A stretch of 64,000 bases of DNA from Paguma larvata (GCA_030068075.1 CM057839.1:22175167-22239166); one strand, 5' to 3'; positions 35,531 to 47,600 are shown, counted from the stretch's first letter. Made by a program: numbers and translations. Notes: generated from the sequence alone by a model not told the origin.

Positions 35531-38500
35531 TTACTAAGACTATTGCTCCTATGAAAATTCTGCATACATTATTTCCTGCAAAAAAGATAAACATTTATGT
35601 TTCTTATAGATGAAATTATATGGTAAACCATCTTTTCTGTATGGCTTCTTTTTTTTTCAGTAGAACGTATGGAAATGCATCTTTTTGTTTGTTTCAAGTT
35701 GTTTGTCCGCATTCGTTGCTCTATAGCTTTCCATTGACAACTAGATCACACTTTCAAAAATTATCTGCTTGCTTGGAAAAACCGAAGCCTCTACCCATAC
35801 CATACCATAAAGCACAGCATGAGTCATAGTCCAAACAGATGCTCCTACCCAAATTGCCCTTGTATGTATAGATCTTTAAGTGACTTAATCTGCATTCCTG
35901 CTAATAACTCTCCTAAAATATTATGATTCTCTCAAATCCTTCTTGTTTTATTTTATGTAAATTTGATCTGATTTTAAAATATCTTTTATGAATTCCTAAC
36001 ATTTTAGCCTCTCCAGTACTGTTGTTTAAATGGTTATATTCCTAGATTGAAGTGACGGTTAACTTCCTTGATGCTTGAGATCACAATTAATTTTCGTTTA
36101 GCCAGCTGGTAGAGGTATTTACTCTTTTACCATTTTCATCTAGTATTCTAAGCACTTCTCAATCTTAGTTATTTTCCATTTATACATTAAAATCCAACAA
36201 AAATTATAACTTGTATTTCTAAATACTCACTACAAACCCTTCTCTTCTGTCCTTTTCACATTTCACACTTTCAGTATTGCTATAGTGAAGGTAGTGGAAA
36301 GAGGGAAGGTAAAACAAAAATCACTATTATTTCTGAGAATTTACTAAAAAAATATTTGCTGTATTAACCTGTTATCAAAGAAATATCATATTTGGCTATA
36401 CTGAAATATATTATATAAATGAAGCATGCTTATTTATTTAGTAGCATAATTTGATGTGGACAGTTAAAGTACTTGAGATATTAAATTCAGCAAGAGGGGA
36501 AAAGGAAAATAACCTTGCAAGAGGTTATTGTAATAATTTTTACACATTTCACACTGTCTCTTTTAATGTATTTGAGCCTGCTGCACCACTTTAGATATTT
36601 TATTGAACAGTTATCTTTAATAGTACAATGCATATATCTTTTAGTTAATGAAATTGCATTGATCAGATATTTGAAAACCCACAAGTAAAAAACAAACTCC
36701 AGCTCATACAGTATTCAAATATTTATATTGTTTCATGATCTAAATCTGCACCACCTTTATTCATATACTAGAATCTACATCATTGTGAGAGCCCATGGTT
36801 TAAGTCTAATATGATTGTTTTTTCCTTTGGTCTCATTTCACCATGCTTAATCTCTTCCTTTACTCATTTACACTTGAAAAAGATCAAGATAAATTGAAAG
36901 ATCAAATACTGTCTACACACACTTCAACATATCTTCATGAAAAACAAAACCTTTACAAAAATGGAAATAGGAATTCAGACTTGCAGGATGCCACAATTCC
37001 TATACTCTAACATATTTACAGAGATTGTTTTTGGTCTTATTGTGCTATTTTCTTAGGTCTAACTCTTTGATGTTACTTGATGTATCCAATCCCAGAAAAG
37101 TGCCAATTCTATTCTCTTTATGATGTTCTTGCCTGAAAGTTTTGTGTTTACAGGATTTCGATACTTCTTAACAGTTTTCAGCATGACCTACTGTTGTAGT
37201 GAAGTAGATATTCAGCAATGAAAAGTTTTCCAAAACACGGCATTTTCTTATTCTTGTTCAAGGATATTACTTTTTCTTAACTTCAACATTTTAATATTAT
37301 CAAATAAGAACTCCACGACTTTTAAAAACAACATTGAAATTTATATAAGCATTTTCATTAAATTTTTTAAAATACTTACAGCTAGATGCCTAAATTACTA
37401 CACTTTATTAATCAAAAATTACGATTTTCTTTTCCTTGTCCAGTTTAAAAAACATAAAATTGCTCACATTACTCTAAAAATCCATCAATTATACTGAATA
37501 TCAGGGATATTTATTCATAACAATTGTTACTCTCATATATATATATTTAATGTTTTATGATATCTGACAAATATCTTTTTTAAAATTAACATAACCTGTT
37601 TGTGGCAACTTTGAGGATTTTGTTTCAACAGATGTGTTACATATTAACATAAAGGAAATTGTGAGAATATGTTTCATTTCAAAAGCTTATTGGTAGCAAT
37701 TTAATTTTTTAAATGGTCCTAATTATGTAGAATACATGATGCTATTTTGACTAACTCTTGTACTTTCCGATGTGTAGTGCTATTTACATTGGTAACCAGG
37801 GCTAATCTTAATTGTATTATTTTCCTCCACAAATATACATTTATTTAAAATAAAAGAAGAAAACACCTCTAATGGAATTTAGGACATGTACCTGATATAG
37901 CAGCATGCGTAATACCATTGCATTTATTTTATACTTTGGAATACGATCCAATACATTTTACTTTGTTGCTGTAGTTACGGCCTCTGTTCTATGAGGTAAG
38001 TTGGCTGAATGGAGAATGGTATTGAAACCTACGGTGTGGGTGCACTGAGTGCTCTGTGTGTGACTTGCTATTTGATTGTCTTTACTTCCAGGTTTGAGAA
38101 GGGAGTAATGGGATATGTGTATGATCTAAATTGTACATATACACATATATCAATATTGCTATTTTAACCATTTGTATGTATATTAATGTAAACGTAAGTT
38201 TATACTGACATATCAAACTTGAATCCATGATTACATGGATTATTTTAGGCTCTACCTCTTTCCTTTTTTTGTAAATCTTGACACCAATAGTAAGAAACCT
38301 AGCTCCTACCACCTGCCATTCATTTATAAAATTCTTTAATTTCAGTATGCATGTATAGTAGTATCGGAATTGTTAGCTCATACACCTTTTGTAAACCTCT
38401 ATATCAACTAGATTACAATTCTTTCAGTTTTAGTTTAGTTCCACTCATTGCCAAAGTTACTTATGCCCACACCTTTCCCAAACCTATGCAGTGAGGCTAT

Positions 38501-38559
38501 TTCTTGAATTTATAATATAAATTCTTTTCTCCTAGTTTTGTTCATCCCTGAGGTCTCTC
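35531..38559. other. 3 kb unassigned AT-rich DNA
   Basis: 35590-35720 has weak similarity to the complement of an L1 ORF2 C-terminus, but its order does not fit the L1 to the left. (TA) run at 37534-37547. No gene recognised. Confidence 0.4.
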
Positions 38560-39118
38560 AACCTTCTTTATTCTTTTTAATTTTCCTTAAACTATGATTC
38601 CTCTGTGCTGTAAAATCCAATGGGTTTTGATAAATGCATAGTGTCATTTATCCACCAATACAGAATAGGTAACAGAACAGCACTGCTGGCAGGATTAACA
38701 CCTCTGCTTGCTTCACCTGTTCAAACCACTGGACTCCCCCTGTAACTCTGGCAACTTTGGTCTTCACATCATTATAGTTTTGCCTTTTCCAGAATGTCCT
38801 AAGATTGAAATCATACAGTATGTAGTCTTGAATTCTTTTCTGATTTGCTTCTCTCAGTTAACAATGTGCTTTGAAGACTTCTCCATGTCTTTTTGTGGTT
38901 GATGTCTTATTAATTTTATTGTTGAACAATAGTCCATAGTATTGATGTACAACTGTTAATCTATTCACCTATTGAAGGACATCTTGGTTACTTCCGGTTT
39001 TTAGTATTTATGACTAAAGTGGCTACAAACATCCATGGATAGGTTTTTGTGTAGACGTAACTTTTCAAATCACTTGGTTAAACATTCGGGAGTAGAGATG
39101 ATACATCACATGATGAGA
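38560..39118 (-). mobile_element. Old L1 (L1MB/MC-like) 3' part
   Basis: 'ttttgataaatgcatagtgtcatttatccacca', 'ataggtaacagaac', 'ctctggcaac', 'atagttttgccttttccagaatgtc', 'gaaatcatacagtatgtagtc', 'gttgaacaatagtccatagtattgatgtac', 'ctattgaaggacatcttgg', 'taggtttttgtgtagacg': step by step the complement of the L1 3' UTR and ORF2 end. It stops at a TA repeat. Confidence 0.85.
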
Positions 39119-39175
39119 CTATATATATGTATATTAGTCTATATATATTATATATATAATATATATATTATATTA
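39119..39175 (+). repeat. (TA)n-rich low-complexity tract
   Basis: Interrupted TA/TATTA repeats directly at the L1 edge. Confidence 0.9.
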
Positions 39176-39352
39176 TTTTTTATTGTAATTTTTATGTATT
39201 TCTGTCATAGTGGGTTTTGGTTTCTAGCATTTCCCTTTGATTCTTTCTCACAGGATTCTCTTTTTGCTCCCATTACGCACCTGGTGTATATGTTTTCCAA
39301 TATGTTTCTTAACATAGTAATCATTTTAAATTTTAAATTATTTAAAATTTAC

Positions 39353-39402
39353 TGTCAGGACTCAGATGTTCAACTGACTGAGTCAACCAGATGCTCTCAA
39401 TA
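39353..39402 (-). mobile_element. CanSINE head fragment
   Basis: 'aggactcagatgttcaactgactgagtcaaccagatgctct' (in parts) is the complement of the SINE first ~45 bp, with A-box mismatches. The body and tail are absent, so it is a 3'-truncated or deleted copy. Confidence 0.7.
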
Positions 39403-40695
39403 GTTTTCTTTAAACTATTTTTGATATATATGGGTTCGTGTGGGGTTTTGCTGAATATTGAGTAGAATATGTGCTTTACTCCTGTAACATATAAACCAAA
39501 ATCATAGAAGCTTAAAGAAAATAATATGTTTCTCTGCTGTATGAAAATTTTAACACACAAGTGGCTCTGTTCTTCAAAGAGCAGACACCACTGGTTAGTC
39601 ACCATTCCAGATATGGTTTAAGAAGGCTGACCAGAATCTATGTCATAATAGAACAGGGAAATAAGAAACAAAGGCTACTTTCATTCCTTCCAAGGGCATG
39701 AACTGGATGTTGCATATATCGTATCTGACAAAACCTTATCAGCAAAAATTTAGTTACATGACTCTATCAATTTGGTCTTCATGCTGACAGCCATGAACAC
39801 AAGGAAAATTCTATTCATATGAAAGGCAATGACGACTCTCTGCCATACCCTCAAATAGCAAAAGAGAAATGAGGCAACTTATCTTAGACCTTATTTACCT
39901 ACTGAGACAAAATATTCTGAATTCCAGCTTGTCATAAAGGAATTGGCAAAATCAAATCAGACACTGCAGTTTCTGGTTAGAGTTACAAACTATTACGTCC
40001 AAGAAAGTACATCCTCAGGATTGGAGAAGAGCTATTAAAACTTCATATATCACTATGAGCTATAGTGATATTGAGCTGGTATAGGAATATATACTTTAAA
40101 GTTTGAGAGTCACTGACACATCACAAAAAAGATTATAGGGAATCAGTTAGCTATTACATATCTCTCAAATATATTATTGTACACATTTCTCTGGCAGAAA
40201 ATGAACAGATACTTAACATTATCCATAATTGTTAGAATATATTTGGCCTGGAGGAAAAATAACATTAAAAGGAAAATTCCATACATATATTTTATAATGC
40301 AAGAGATCTTTTTTTTGAGACGCCATAATGGATGTCACTACATGTATTTTGGAAAACTGGGAGTTTAATGCAAGAAACTGCAGATCAATTTATAGCAAAA
40401 TGATACTGTTAGAAACTTAGTATGGCGCAGGCCCCAAATTCTTGCTATTTATGCAAGTATGTTAAGATTAAAGGAATTAAAATAATGATTTTCCTAAAAG
40501 GAACATAAGAAATAGAAGTACCTAGAAGTGTTCTGCTTTATTTTTCCCATACATTTTGCCATTTGGTCCTTGCAGAATAAATGAAGGTGCTCACTTTTGG
40601 TCTAAAAGATTACTACCTTAAGATCAATTATGGAACTGGTTAAATATCCATTACTTATTATACACATTTGAGTATTAGTAGAAATGGAAGTGATG
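39403..40695. other. Unassigned DNA
   Basis: No repeat or gene recognised. Confidence 0.45.
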
Positions 40696-40907
40696 GTCTC
40701 TCTAGGACTGTGGATTTTCAAATTTAGTTCTAAGACCAGCAGTAAAAGCATTCCCTGATAATTTGATAGAAACACAAATCCTTAAACATCTGCCTAGATG
40801 TACTGAATCAGAAGTTCTGTAACTTATAACTAGGTCCAGCAATCTGTGTTCTATTGTTTTCCAGGCAATTCTGATGCAGCTAAAATACTAGAAAAACTCT
40901 TCTAGAA
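40696..40907 (+). mobile_element. MER5A-type DNA transposon relic (hAT/Charlie)
   Basis: 'gtggattttcaaatttagttctaagaccagcag', 'agaaacacaaatccttaaacatctgcctagatgtactgaatcagaagttctg' and 'ggtccagcaatctgtgttct...caggcaattctgatgcagctaaa' (all in pieces) follow the MER5A consensus from left end almost to right end. The right terminal inverted repeat (gagaaccactg) is not recognisable. A non-autonomous element with no transposase. Confidence 0.88.
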
Positions 40908-41237
40908 TACACTCAAGCATTAAGGACTACAGCAGGTCCAGATGTATGCTGGGCAAATTAAAGAAGAACCAAGAGCGTTTAGAGACTCTGTGAGATTGAA
41001 AAAATCTACTAGAAAAGACCCTGAATGTCTTCATATAACTTAGCTTTGTTATGTCCAAAACAATGTAATCATAGCTTTACGAAGTTTTAGAGATATAACT
41101 TATTCCTATACTCAGTTTCCACAGGTTAGATATACTTAAAGGTCTCTTTAAATCCAAATTCCTCAATCAAGATGAAATGACTGATAAGTATGCATCTAGC
41201 TTCAAGAAGACAAAAACGCCTGTAATTTTTGGACCAA
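40908..41237. other. Unassigned DNA
   Basis: Contains at 41033-41052 the 20-mer that recurs inside the TA repeat at 41255-41274. Confidence 0.5.
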
Positions 41238-41284
41238 TATATATATATATATATATATAACTTAGCTTTGTTATATATATATAT
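41238..41284 (+). repeat. (TA)n with an embedded copy of a nearby 20-mer
   Basis: TA repeats 41238-41258 and 41272-41284 surround 'acttagctttgtt'. With its TA flanks this gives atataacttagctttgttat (41255-41274), identical to 41033-41052. The TA text on the right may originally be the L1 segment preceding 'accacatcttc'. Confidence 0.92.
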
Positions 41285-41381
41285 ACCACCTCTTCCATTC
41301 ATAAATTGATGGACATTTGAGCTCTTTCCATAATTTGGTTATTATTGATAGTTTTGCTATAAACACTGGGGTACGTGTGCC

Positions 41382-41564
41382 CTATGAATCAGCACTCCTG
41401 TATCCTTGGATAAAAATTCCTAGTAGTGCTATTGCTGGGTTGTAGAATAGTTCTATTTTTAATTTTTTGAGGAAACTCCACACTGTTTCCCAGAATGGCT
41501 TAACCAGTTTGCATTCCCACCAACAATGAAGAGGATTCCCCATTCTCCACACCCTCGCCAACAT
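41382..41564 (-). pseudogene. L1-B ORF2 C-terminal fragment
   Basis: Short open stretch with [19 protein letters not shown] and [17 protein letters not shown], the conserved cysteine/tryptophan-rich C-terminal block of L1 ORF2. Stops lie on both sides. Confidence 0.9.
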
Positions 41565-41991
41565 CTGTTGTTTCCTGAGTTGTTAATTTTAGCCACTCTG
41601 ACTGGTATGAGGTGGTATCTCAATGTGGTTTTGATTTACATTTCCCTGATCATGAGCGATGTTGAGCATCTTTTCATGTGTCTGTTAGCCATTTGGATGT
41701 CTTCTTTGGAAAAATGTCCATTCATATCTTCTGCCCATTTCTTCACTGGATTATTTGGTTTTTAGGTGTTGAATTTGGTAAGTTCTTTATAGATTTTGGA
41801 TACTAACCCTTTATCCGATATGTCATTTGCAAATATCTTCTTCCATTCTGTTGGTTGCCTTTTAGTTTTCTTGATTGTTTCTTTTGCTGTGCAGAAGCTT
41901 TGTTATCTTGATGAGGTCCCAATAATTAATTTTTGCTTTTATTTCCCTTGCCTTTGGAGAAATGTCAAGTAAAAAGTTGCTGGAGCCGAGG

Positions 41992-42243
41992 TCAAAGGGG
42001 TTGTTGCCTATTTTCTCTTTTCTTGAGGTAAGCATTTATCACTAGGAACTTTCCTCCTAGAACTGCTTTTGCTGCATCCCACAAATTTTGGCAGCTTATA
42101 TTTCCATTCTTTGGTGTGTGTGTGTGTGTTTTTTTTTGTTTGTTTGTTTTTTTGTTTTTTTGCCTCAAGGTAATTTTTAAATTTGTCTTTTGACATTTTC
42201 TTTGACCCACTGGATGTTTAGTAGCATGCTGTTTAATCTCCAC
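41992..42243 (-). pseudogene. L1-B ORF2 linker fragment at the deletion junction
   Basis: Open frame containing [23 protein letters not shown], the same block as [16 protein letters not shown] in L1-A, followed at about 42010 by text belonging to the far C-terminal half. A (TG)n/T-rich stretch (42113-42160) has expanded inside, giving a Lys/Thr/His-rich insertion (KKTHTHTPK) in the translation. Confidence 0.85.
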
Positions 42244-43060
42244 ATACTTGCAAATTTTCCAGTTTTCTTCATATAATTAATTTCTAGTTTAATTAACATT
42301 GTGGTTGGAGAAAGAGGCTTGATATAATTTTAATTCTCTTAAATTTATTAAGACTTGTTTTATGGCCTAACATATGACCTATCCTGGAAAATGTTCCATG
42401 TGCTCTTGATGGGGAAGTATATTCTGTTACTTTTGGATGGAATATTAATAGATCTATTAGGTTCATCTTGCCTAATATGTAATTTAAGGCTGATATTTCC
42501 TTATTGATTTTCTTATTATTCCCTTATTGATCTAGCAATTGATATAAGCAGGTTATTATTACGTTGCTGTCTATTTTCCCTTTATGTTTTTAATGTGTAG
42601 TTTGCATATTTAGGTGTACATATGTGAATTAATATTTACCAATATTATACTCTATTGTCAGACTGACCTTTTTATCTTTATGTAATGCTCATCATTGTCT
42701 CTCATTACAGTCTTTGAAATAAAGTTTATTTTATCTCATATAAGAATACCTATGCCAACTTTCTTTTACTTTCATTTGCATGTGTCTTTACATGTAAAGT
42801 GAATCTCTTGAAGGCAACATATAGATAGGTCTTGTGTTTTAATCCACTTAGCCACTCTATGTCTTTTGATTGGTGAATTTAGTCAATTTACATTTAAAGT
42901 ATTTTGAGGTATGTAGTTGATGCCATTTTGTTAATTGTTTTCTGGCTATTTTTATAATTTCTCTCTGTTCCTTTCTTCTTTTCTTTGCTCTCTTCCTTAA
43001 TAGTTTGAAAACTTTCTTTAGTGACATGCTTTTATTCCTTGAAAAATCATTTTAATTGGC

Positions 43061-43457
43061 CTAGGAAGACGTGAGTAGATATTTAGGACTAAGAGTAGAA
43101 AAAAAAGGAAAGTAAAATTTATCTTTGCTTATTTTCTCTTTATTCTCTTTATTTTTCCCAAAACCTCAACTTGCCTACTTTATACTATTAATATATTATG
43201 ATATTTGATTTTTTTCCATAAAAGAATAGCAATAATAGTCAAGAGTTAAAATGATGTATTGACAGTGGAAATGTTTGCAGACCATGTTATAGAAAACTCC
43301 TGGAAAGAAGAACTATATATTTGAGATTGTGGGGAAGAAACGACTCTTACACATTACAGCATTTATATATTCTCCCTTCTGCCACTCTATTTTCCCCCAA
43401 ATTCAATTAATGCTTTTAATTATTGAAATTAGTATAAATATATAGCTGAACTTTTTG

Positions 43458-43460
<3 letters not shown>
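43061..43460. other. AT-rich unassigned DNA
   Basis: May be decayed L1 ORF1-side sequence; not decidable by eye. Confidence 0.35.
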
Positions 43461-43500
<40 letters not shown>

Positions 43501-43532
43501 TGTGTGTATGTCTGTATGTGTGTGTCTGTGTA
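43461..43532 (+). repeat. (CA)18 followed by an interrupted TG tract
   Basis: Eighteen pure CA units (43461-43496), then ggtgtgtgtgtatg and further TG/TCTG units to 43532. The CA and TG halves are complementary. Confidence 0.97.
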
Positions 43533-44247
43533 TTCATGTTTCTAAAATAAATGGCAGCTATTTTTGTTCAAGGGGAGATGGTGGCAAAGCCTGAGTTCAT
43601 TCTCTTTTTCTACCTTGCTCTCTAAAGATGACTTCAGGTTTGGTATAACCTTAGAGCTATATTAATTATAGTTGAATATGGCTGTATCAGCATAATAGGC
43701 ATAGTCAATAAACTGAATAAGGGCTGTTTTTGTAGCTTAAAGACAGTTGAATCTCAGGTTTTATGGCGCAAAAAGTTAAATATTTTTTAATGATTCTAAT
43801 ATTTATTTATAATAACATATCCCACTGGTCTCTCTATCCATAATTGTATGTGTTGCACACTTTTACAAATTGATAATCATACTAAAATTAAAAAGAAAAT
43901 AACTGTCCCTATAAGAAGGATATCCCATAACTTTTTTTTTTTTTTAATAGCATCAAAATGCTGGACCATGTTGTCACTCTCCTAATTCATCCCTGTATCA
44001 CACACATTTGCCACATCAACACACTGAATGGAAAAGGATAGAGCTTTTTTGAATGCTACATTTCTAGATTACTTCTCAATATAAACACCCTGAAGTTTTT
44101 ACGTCAGAAAAAAGCTTAAACTCAATTGAAAAGACAATAGATATAATATATCTTTCCAAATGAACACAAGAAATATACCACTATGCTTCTAACAGAGGAT
44201 TTTAAAGTGCCTGAAGAGTAAACTCTACAATAAAATTTGTAGTGCTT
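43533..44247. other. Unassigned DNA
   Basis: T run at 43931-43945. Nothing else recognised. Confidence 0.45.
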
Positions 44248-44261
44248 AAGAATTCTTAGGT

Positions 44262-44472
44262 AGGGGCGCATGAGTGGCTCAGTTGGTTAAGCGTCTGATT
44301 TTGGCTCAGGTCACGATCTCATGGTTTGTGCGTTTGACCCCAGCATCAGGCTGTGTGCTGACAGCTAAGAACCTAAAGCCTGTCTCAGATCCTCAGGCTC
44401 CCTTTCTTTCTGCCCCTCTCCCGTTCATACTCTGTCTCTCTCTCTGAAAAATAAATAAAAGCATTAAAAAAA
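44262..44472 (+). mobile_element. CanSINE with perfect 14-bp target-site duplication
   Basis: Plus-strand, 'aggggcgcatgagtggctcag' head, tail AAATAAATAAAAGCATT then A run. aagaattcttaggt at 44248-44261 and 44473-44486, identical. Confidence 0.98.
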
Positions 44473-44486
44473 AAGAATTCTTAGGT

Positions 44487-45020
44487 GGATTAAAGAACTT
44501 ACTTCTTCATTGTTTCTATTTGGAATATGTTATATGGATATTCCCTAGTTGAGGCTGACAGATTTAACATTCTGCAAAGGTAACTATTTATATGTTGTTT
44601 TATATGTAAATAAATATAAATAGAATCCCTGTCAAAAACTTAGAATAATTAAGACTATACTATATTAAAAGACAGCTGGATAATATTTTAAATGCCTTAG
44701 GTTGATTAAATCTAATTTATATTAAAAGATGACTAGAAGCATAACATTTCAAAAGTAATTTATTTTACATAAATCAGAAAAATGCAAAATTAAGCATTTT
44801 TCAGTGAAACTTTCACACTGAATTCATAAAAAGCTTTTGCATAACAGACAAAAATGGAAAATGCTTAGTGTCATAATGCATGGATAGAATTTTCATAAAT
44901 TAATCATTTATATCATATAGTATCTCTTAACAAAACTAGTAAGTAGAAACATATATGTCAGATAATACAACTAAATGCAAAAAAATATATGGTTTTATTC
45001 ATTTAAAAATGTTTACTATA
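44487..45020. other. AT-rich unassigned DNA
   Basis: Nothing recognised. Confidence 0.45.
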
Positions 45021-45217
45021 GAAGTATCTAGGTGGCTCAGTCGGTTAAGCATCTGACTTGGGCAAGGATCATGATCTTGCAGTTCGTGAGTTCTACTCCA
45101 CGTGGGGCTCTATGTTTAGACCCTGCAGCCTGGAGTCTGCTTCAAATTCTGTCTCTCTGTCCCTCCCTGCTCACAATCTCTCTCACTCAAAAAATTAACA
45201 AACATTAAAAAAATTAA
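45021..45217 (+). mobile_element. CanSINE, diverged
   Basis: Plus-strand: 'gaagtatctaggtggctcagtcggttaagc' head, 'gttcgtgagttctactccacgtggggctc' B-box region, shortened body ('tttagaccctgcagcctgg') and A-rich tail. Target duplication not clear. Confidence 0.94.
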
Positions 45218-45232
45218 AAAAAATATGTTAAA

Positions 45233-46651
45233 TAGAGTGAGGGGGAGGGAAGGAGGAAGGCAAGGAGATAGGTTCAATGATTTTTGCCCCTTTATCTCTG
45301 CAAGTGAAATGCATCTGACATGGATTTATCTTTCACTGCTTAGTAAAAGTACAGAAAGAAAACCTACCTTCAATAAGGGTTTTTAAAACTCTTACAAATT
45401 TTATATGAAATACATTATTATTATTATGCATATTATATTATATTCAGATTTAATTTTATTCATCTACCTTAGTTTTAATTTTTATGTGTCCTTCATCTTT
45501 GGTATTCTTTCTGGGTAGTAACTGAAAAATTAATATATTCTTAGTTGTTGCTTATGGGATGCTCTGTGGACATTAAAAACAAATTAAATTCTCATGTCTA
45601 CATATTCAAAACACTATTCCTTTCTTAATTGTACACATTGTAACTTTTGCATTTCTTTGGATTTTACTTTGCCTAAATGGGTAAACAATTATAATTGTAT
45701 TCTATGATTAATGCTAAAATCATACAAAATATGACAAGATAAGACTTACTGAACTATTGAGGCTTATAAAATGAACTCTGGGAATAGTTGTTTTATTAAT
45801 TCCTGACAACTCCAGATGACTAATACGTCAAATAATGGTAATGCTTAGAACCCTGGAGTCACATATTTAACAAACAAAAATATGAAATCAGCTCTCTAAT
45901 GTAGTGATTTATGTTTCTTATCTGATTGCCTTGGCGGTTTAGCATTATTGGACAGTGTAGCTTATCCATTTTTGAAAAAGGTGTTAAAATAAAACTTTTG
46001 ATTATATTAACAGAAAAATAAAACATAACAATACAAGCAATGTATATATCAAATGTGAGAATAACTTCAAGATTTACAAATAATAAAACATGTTATGGCT
46101 AAAACTGGTAGAATTTTAAAGAACAGGTGAATGTACAAGTGGCCTGGATGTTTTTTTCTACATTAAATTAACTCTCTTTCCTTTTAAAAGTCAACTTATT
46201 ATTGCTTCTTTTTGTAAAAACAATGGACTTTCTCACCATAAGCTATAAGACTCTTTGTGAGGTGGAGCTCACAAAGCTCTCAGACCTTGTTAAATGAAAA
46301 AAAACAAAAAACAAACAAACAAACAAAAAAAACAAAAAAAAAAAAAAAAACATATGATAATTTGGTTTTTCATGGTCTCAATTATATGACACCATTTTGT
46401 ATGTGTAGTTACTTTCCTATAGAAGCATTGTTTGATATTCTCATTTATGTCCAGGACATATTTATTTTACTTATTTTCTTTGACTTAAATAGTTTAGTGA
46501 AATTACTTATTAAACTTCTCAATACAGTGACAATTTCATGAATATGAATACTATGATTGATTATTCTGATTATTGATATATATTCTGATAGCTGCATTTA
46601 ATGAATTGTATGATTCTATTTTATAGGCTTTTATTATTTTTATTTATTTTT
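45233..46651. other. AT-rich unassigned DNA with A-rich tract at 46297-46351
   Basis: The A/AAAC tract looks like a retroposon tail, but I cannot identify a retroposed body to its left (GC-richer text only 46250-46290) and see no target duplication. A 94-codon frame beginning in the A tract is an artefact. Confidence 0.4.
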
Positions 46652-46844
46652 TATTTTTTAAGTTTATTTATCAAGAAAGAGAGCTTGTAGGAGGGTCAGA
46701 GAGAGATGGGGAGAGAGAATCCCAAGCAGGTCCTCACTGTTAGTACAGAGCCCAAAGTAGGGCTCAGACTCATGAATCCTGAGATCATGACCTGAGCTAA
46801 AATCAAGAGACAGACGCTTAACCCACTGAGCCACTCAGGCACCC
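46652..46844 (-). mobile_element. CanSINE
   Basis: Minus-strand: 'ttttttaagtttatttatcaag' tail side, 'ctcactgttagtacagagcccaaagtagggctcag' body, end 'ccactgagccactcaggcaccc'. Confidence 0.94.
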
Positions 46845-46964
46845 TTATTCTTTTCTATTCTTGTTTGCTGAATTTACATAAACAGGTGTTAACAGTCTTT
46901 TAATATCATTCTTCTATATAGTTAGATGATCATTTATTTCTTCTATATATTGTTAATCTCTGTT

Positions 46965-47045
46965 AACCTATTACTCTTCATTACTTGTTTCACTACCTAG
47001 AATATAATCTGTACTTAATATGTACTTGTTAAGTGAATTATGAAT
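46965..47045 (+). repeat. Possible L2 3' end
   Basis: 'ttgtttcactacctagaatataatctgtacttaatatgtacttgttaagtgaatta' resembles the L2 end 'cactg...cctagaacagtgcctggcacatagtaggtgctcaataaatgtttgttgaatgaa'. Diverged. Confidence 0.45.
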
Positions 47046-47450
47046 AAAATATTGATTCATATTCAAATGTGAATTAATCAATCTTTCATGATGATTTAGC
47101 TAACTATAATGTCTGATTTACTTGTTTTAAGACATGTTTAGGATTTTTACATGTATGTCTATTAACGCGATTGCTTTGTTTTTTTCCTGTATAAGGAAAT
47201 AGTTTGTTTCTAGAATCGACTTTACACAACCTTTTCAAAAGACGATAAGGGTTAAGAGTATTTTTTTTTAAAGGATATGTTCCGGACTACATTAGATCTT
47301 TCTTCTATTTCAAAGGTGTATTTTACTTCTCTTTTTCTGTTTCCTAAAGTTACAGAATATACACACCCATATGCGCCGGGAGTGGATTAATTTTTGGGGG
47401 GATAATAACAGTTGCATATTATTGGTTTGAGAACTTCAATCCTTAGGACA
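47046..47450. other. Unassigned DNA
   Basis: Nothing recognised. Confidence 0.45.
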
Positions 47451-47469
47451 GGTCTGGAGCCTGCTTAGG

Positions 47470-47511
<42 letters not shown>

Positions 47512-47600
47512 CTTCCATCCACTCAAGTGTATACATGTGTGAAATCTTTCCCTCTCTCTTTCTCTATCAAAATAAATAAATAAAAACATTTTTAAAAATT
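47451..47600 (+). mobile_element. CanSINE 3' part with expanded (CT)n
   Basis: Lacks the tRNA-like head. 'ggtctggagcctgcttaggattct' body, then (CT)n 47472-47508 (the normal CT stretch expanded), and 'aaaataaataaataaaaacattt' tail. Confidence 0.85.

Larger units (their letters stand above)
41285..43060 (-). mobile_element. L1-B: L1 with large internal deletion of ORF2
   Basis: Minus-strand, older than L1-A and L1-C. 41285-42005 is ORF2 C-terminal sequence (hallmark [10 protein letters not shown]; further right 'ggagccgaggtcaaaggggttgttgcctat' text). At about 42005-42015 it jumps to the linker behind the endonuclease ([10 protein letters not shown]), and from 42240 to 42930 the endonuclease and ORF2 start can be followed by DNA landmarks ('gacctatcctggaaaatgttccatgtgc', 'gatctattaggttcat', 'gaaggcaacatatagataggtcttg'). 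42930-43060 resembles the inter-ORF region of old L1s. The 3' UTR is missing at the left, where a TA repeat lies. The reverse transcriptase is gone. Confidence 0.9.

Noticed and set aside
35590..35740. Continuation of the L1 at 34.9-35.5 kb
   Set aside because: Its resemblance (ORF2 C-terminus complement) would lie in the wrong order for one minus-strand element; too weak to call separately.
46297..46351. A-rich tract as tail of a processed pseudogene
   Set aside because: No gene-like body to the left and no flanking duplication found.
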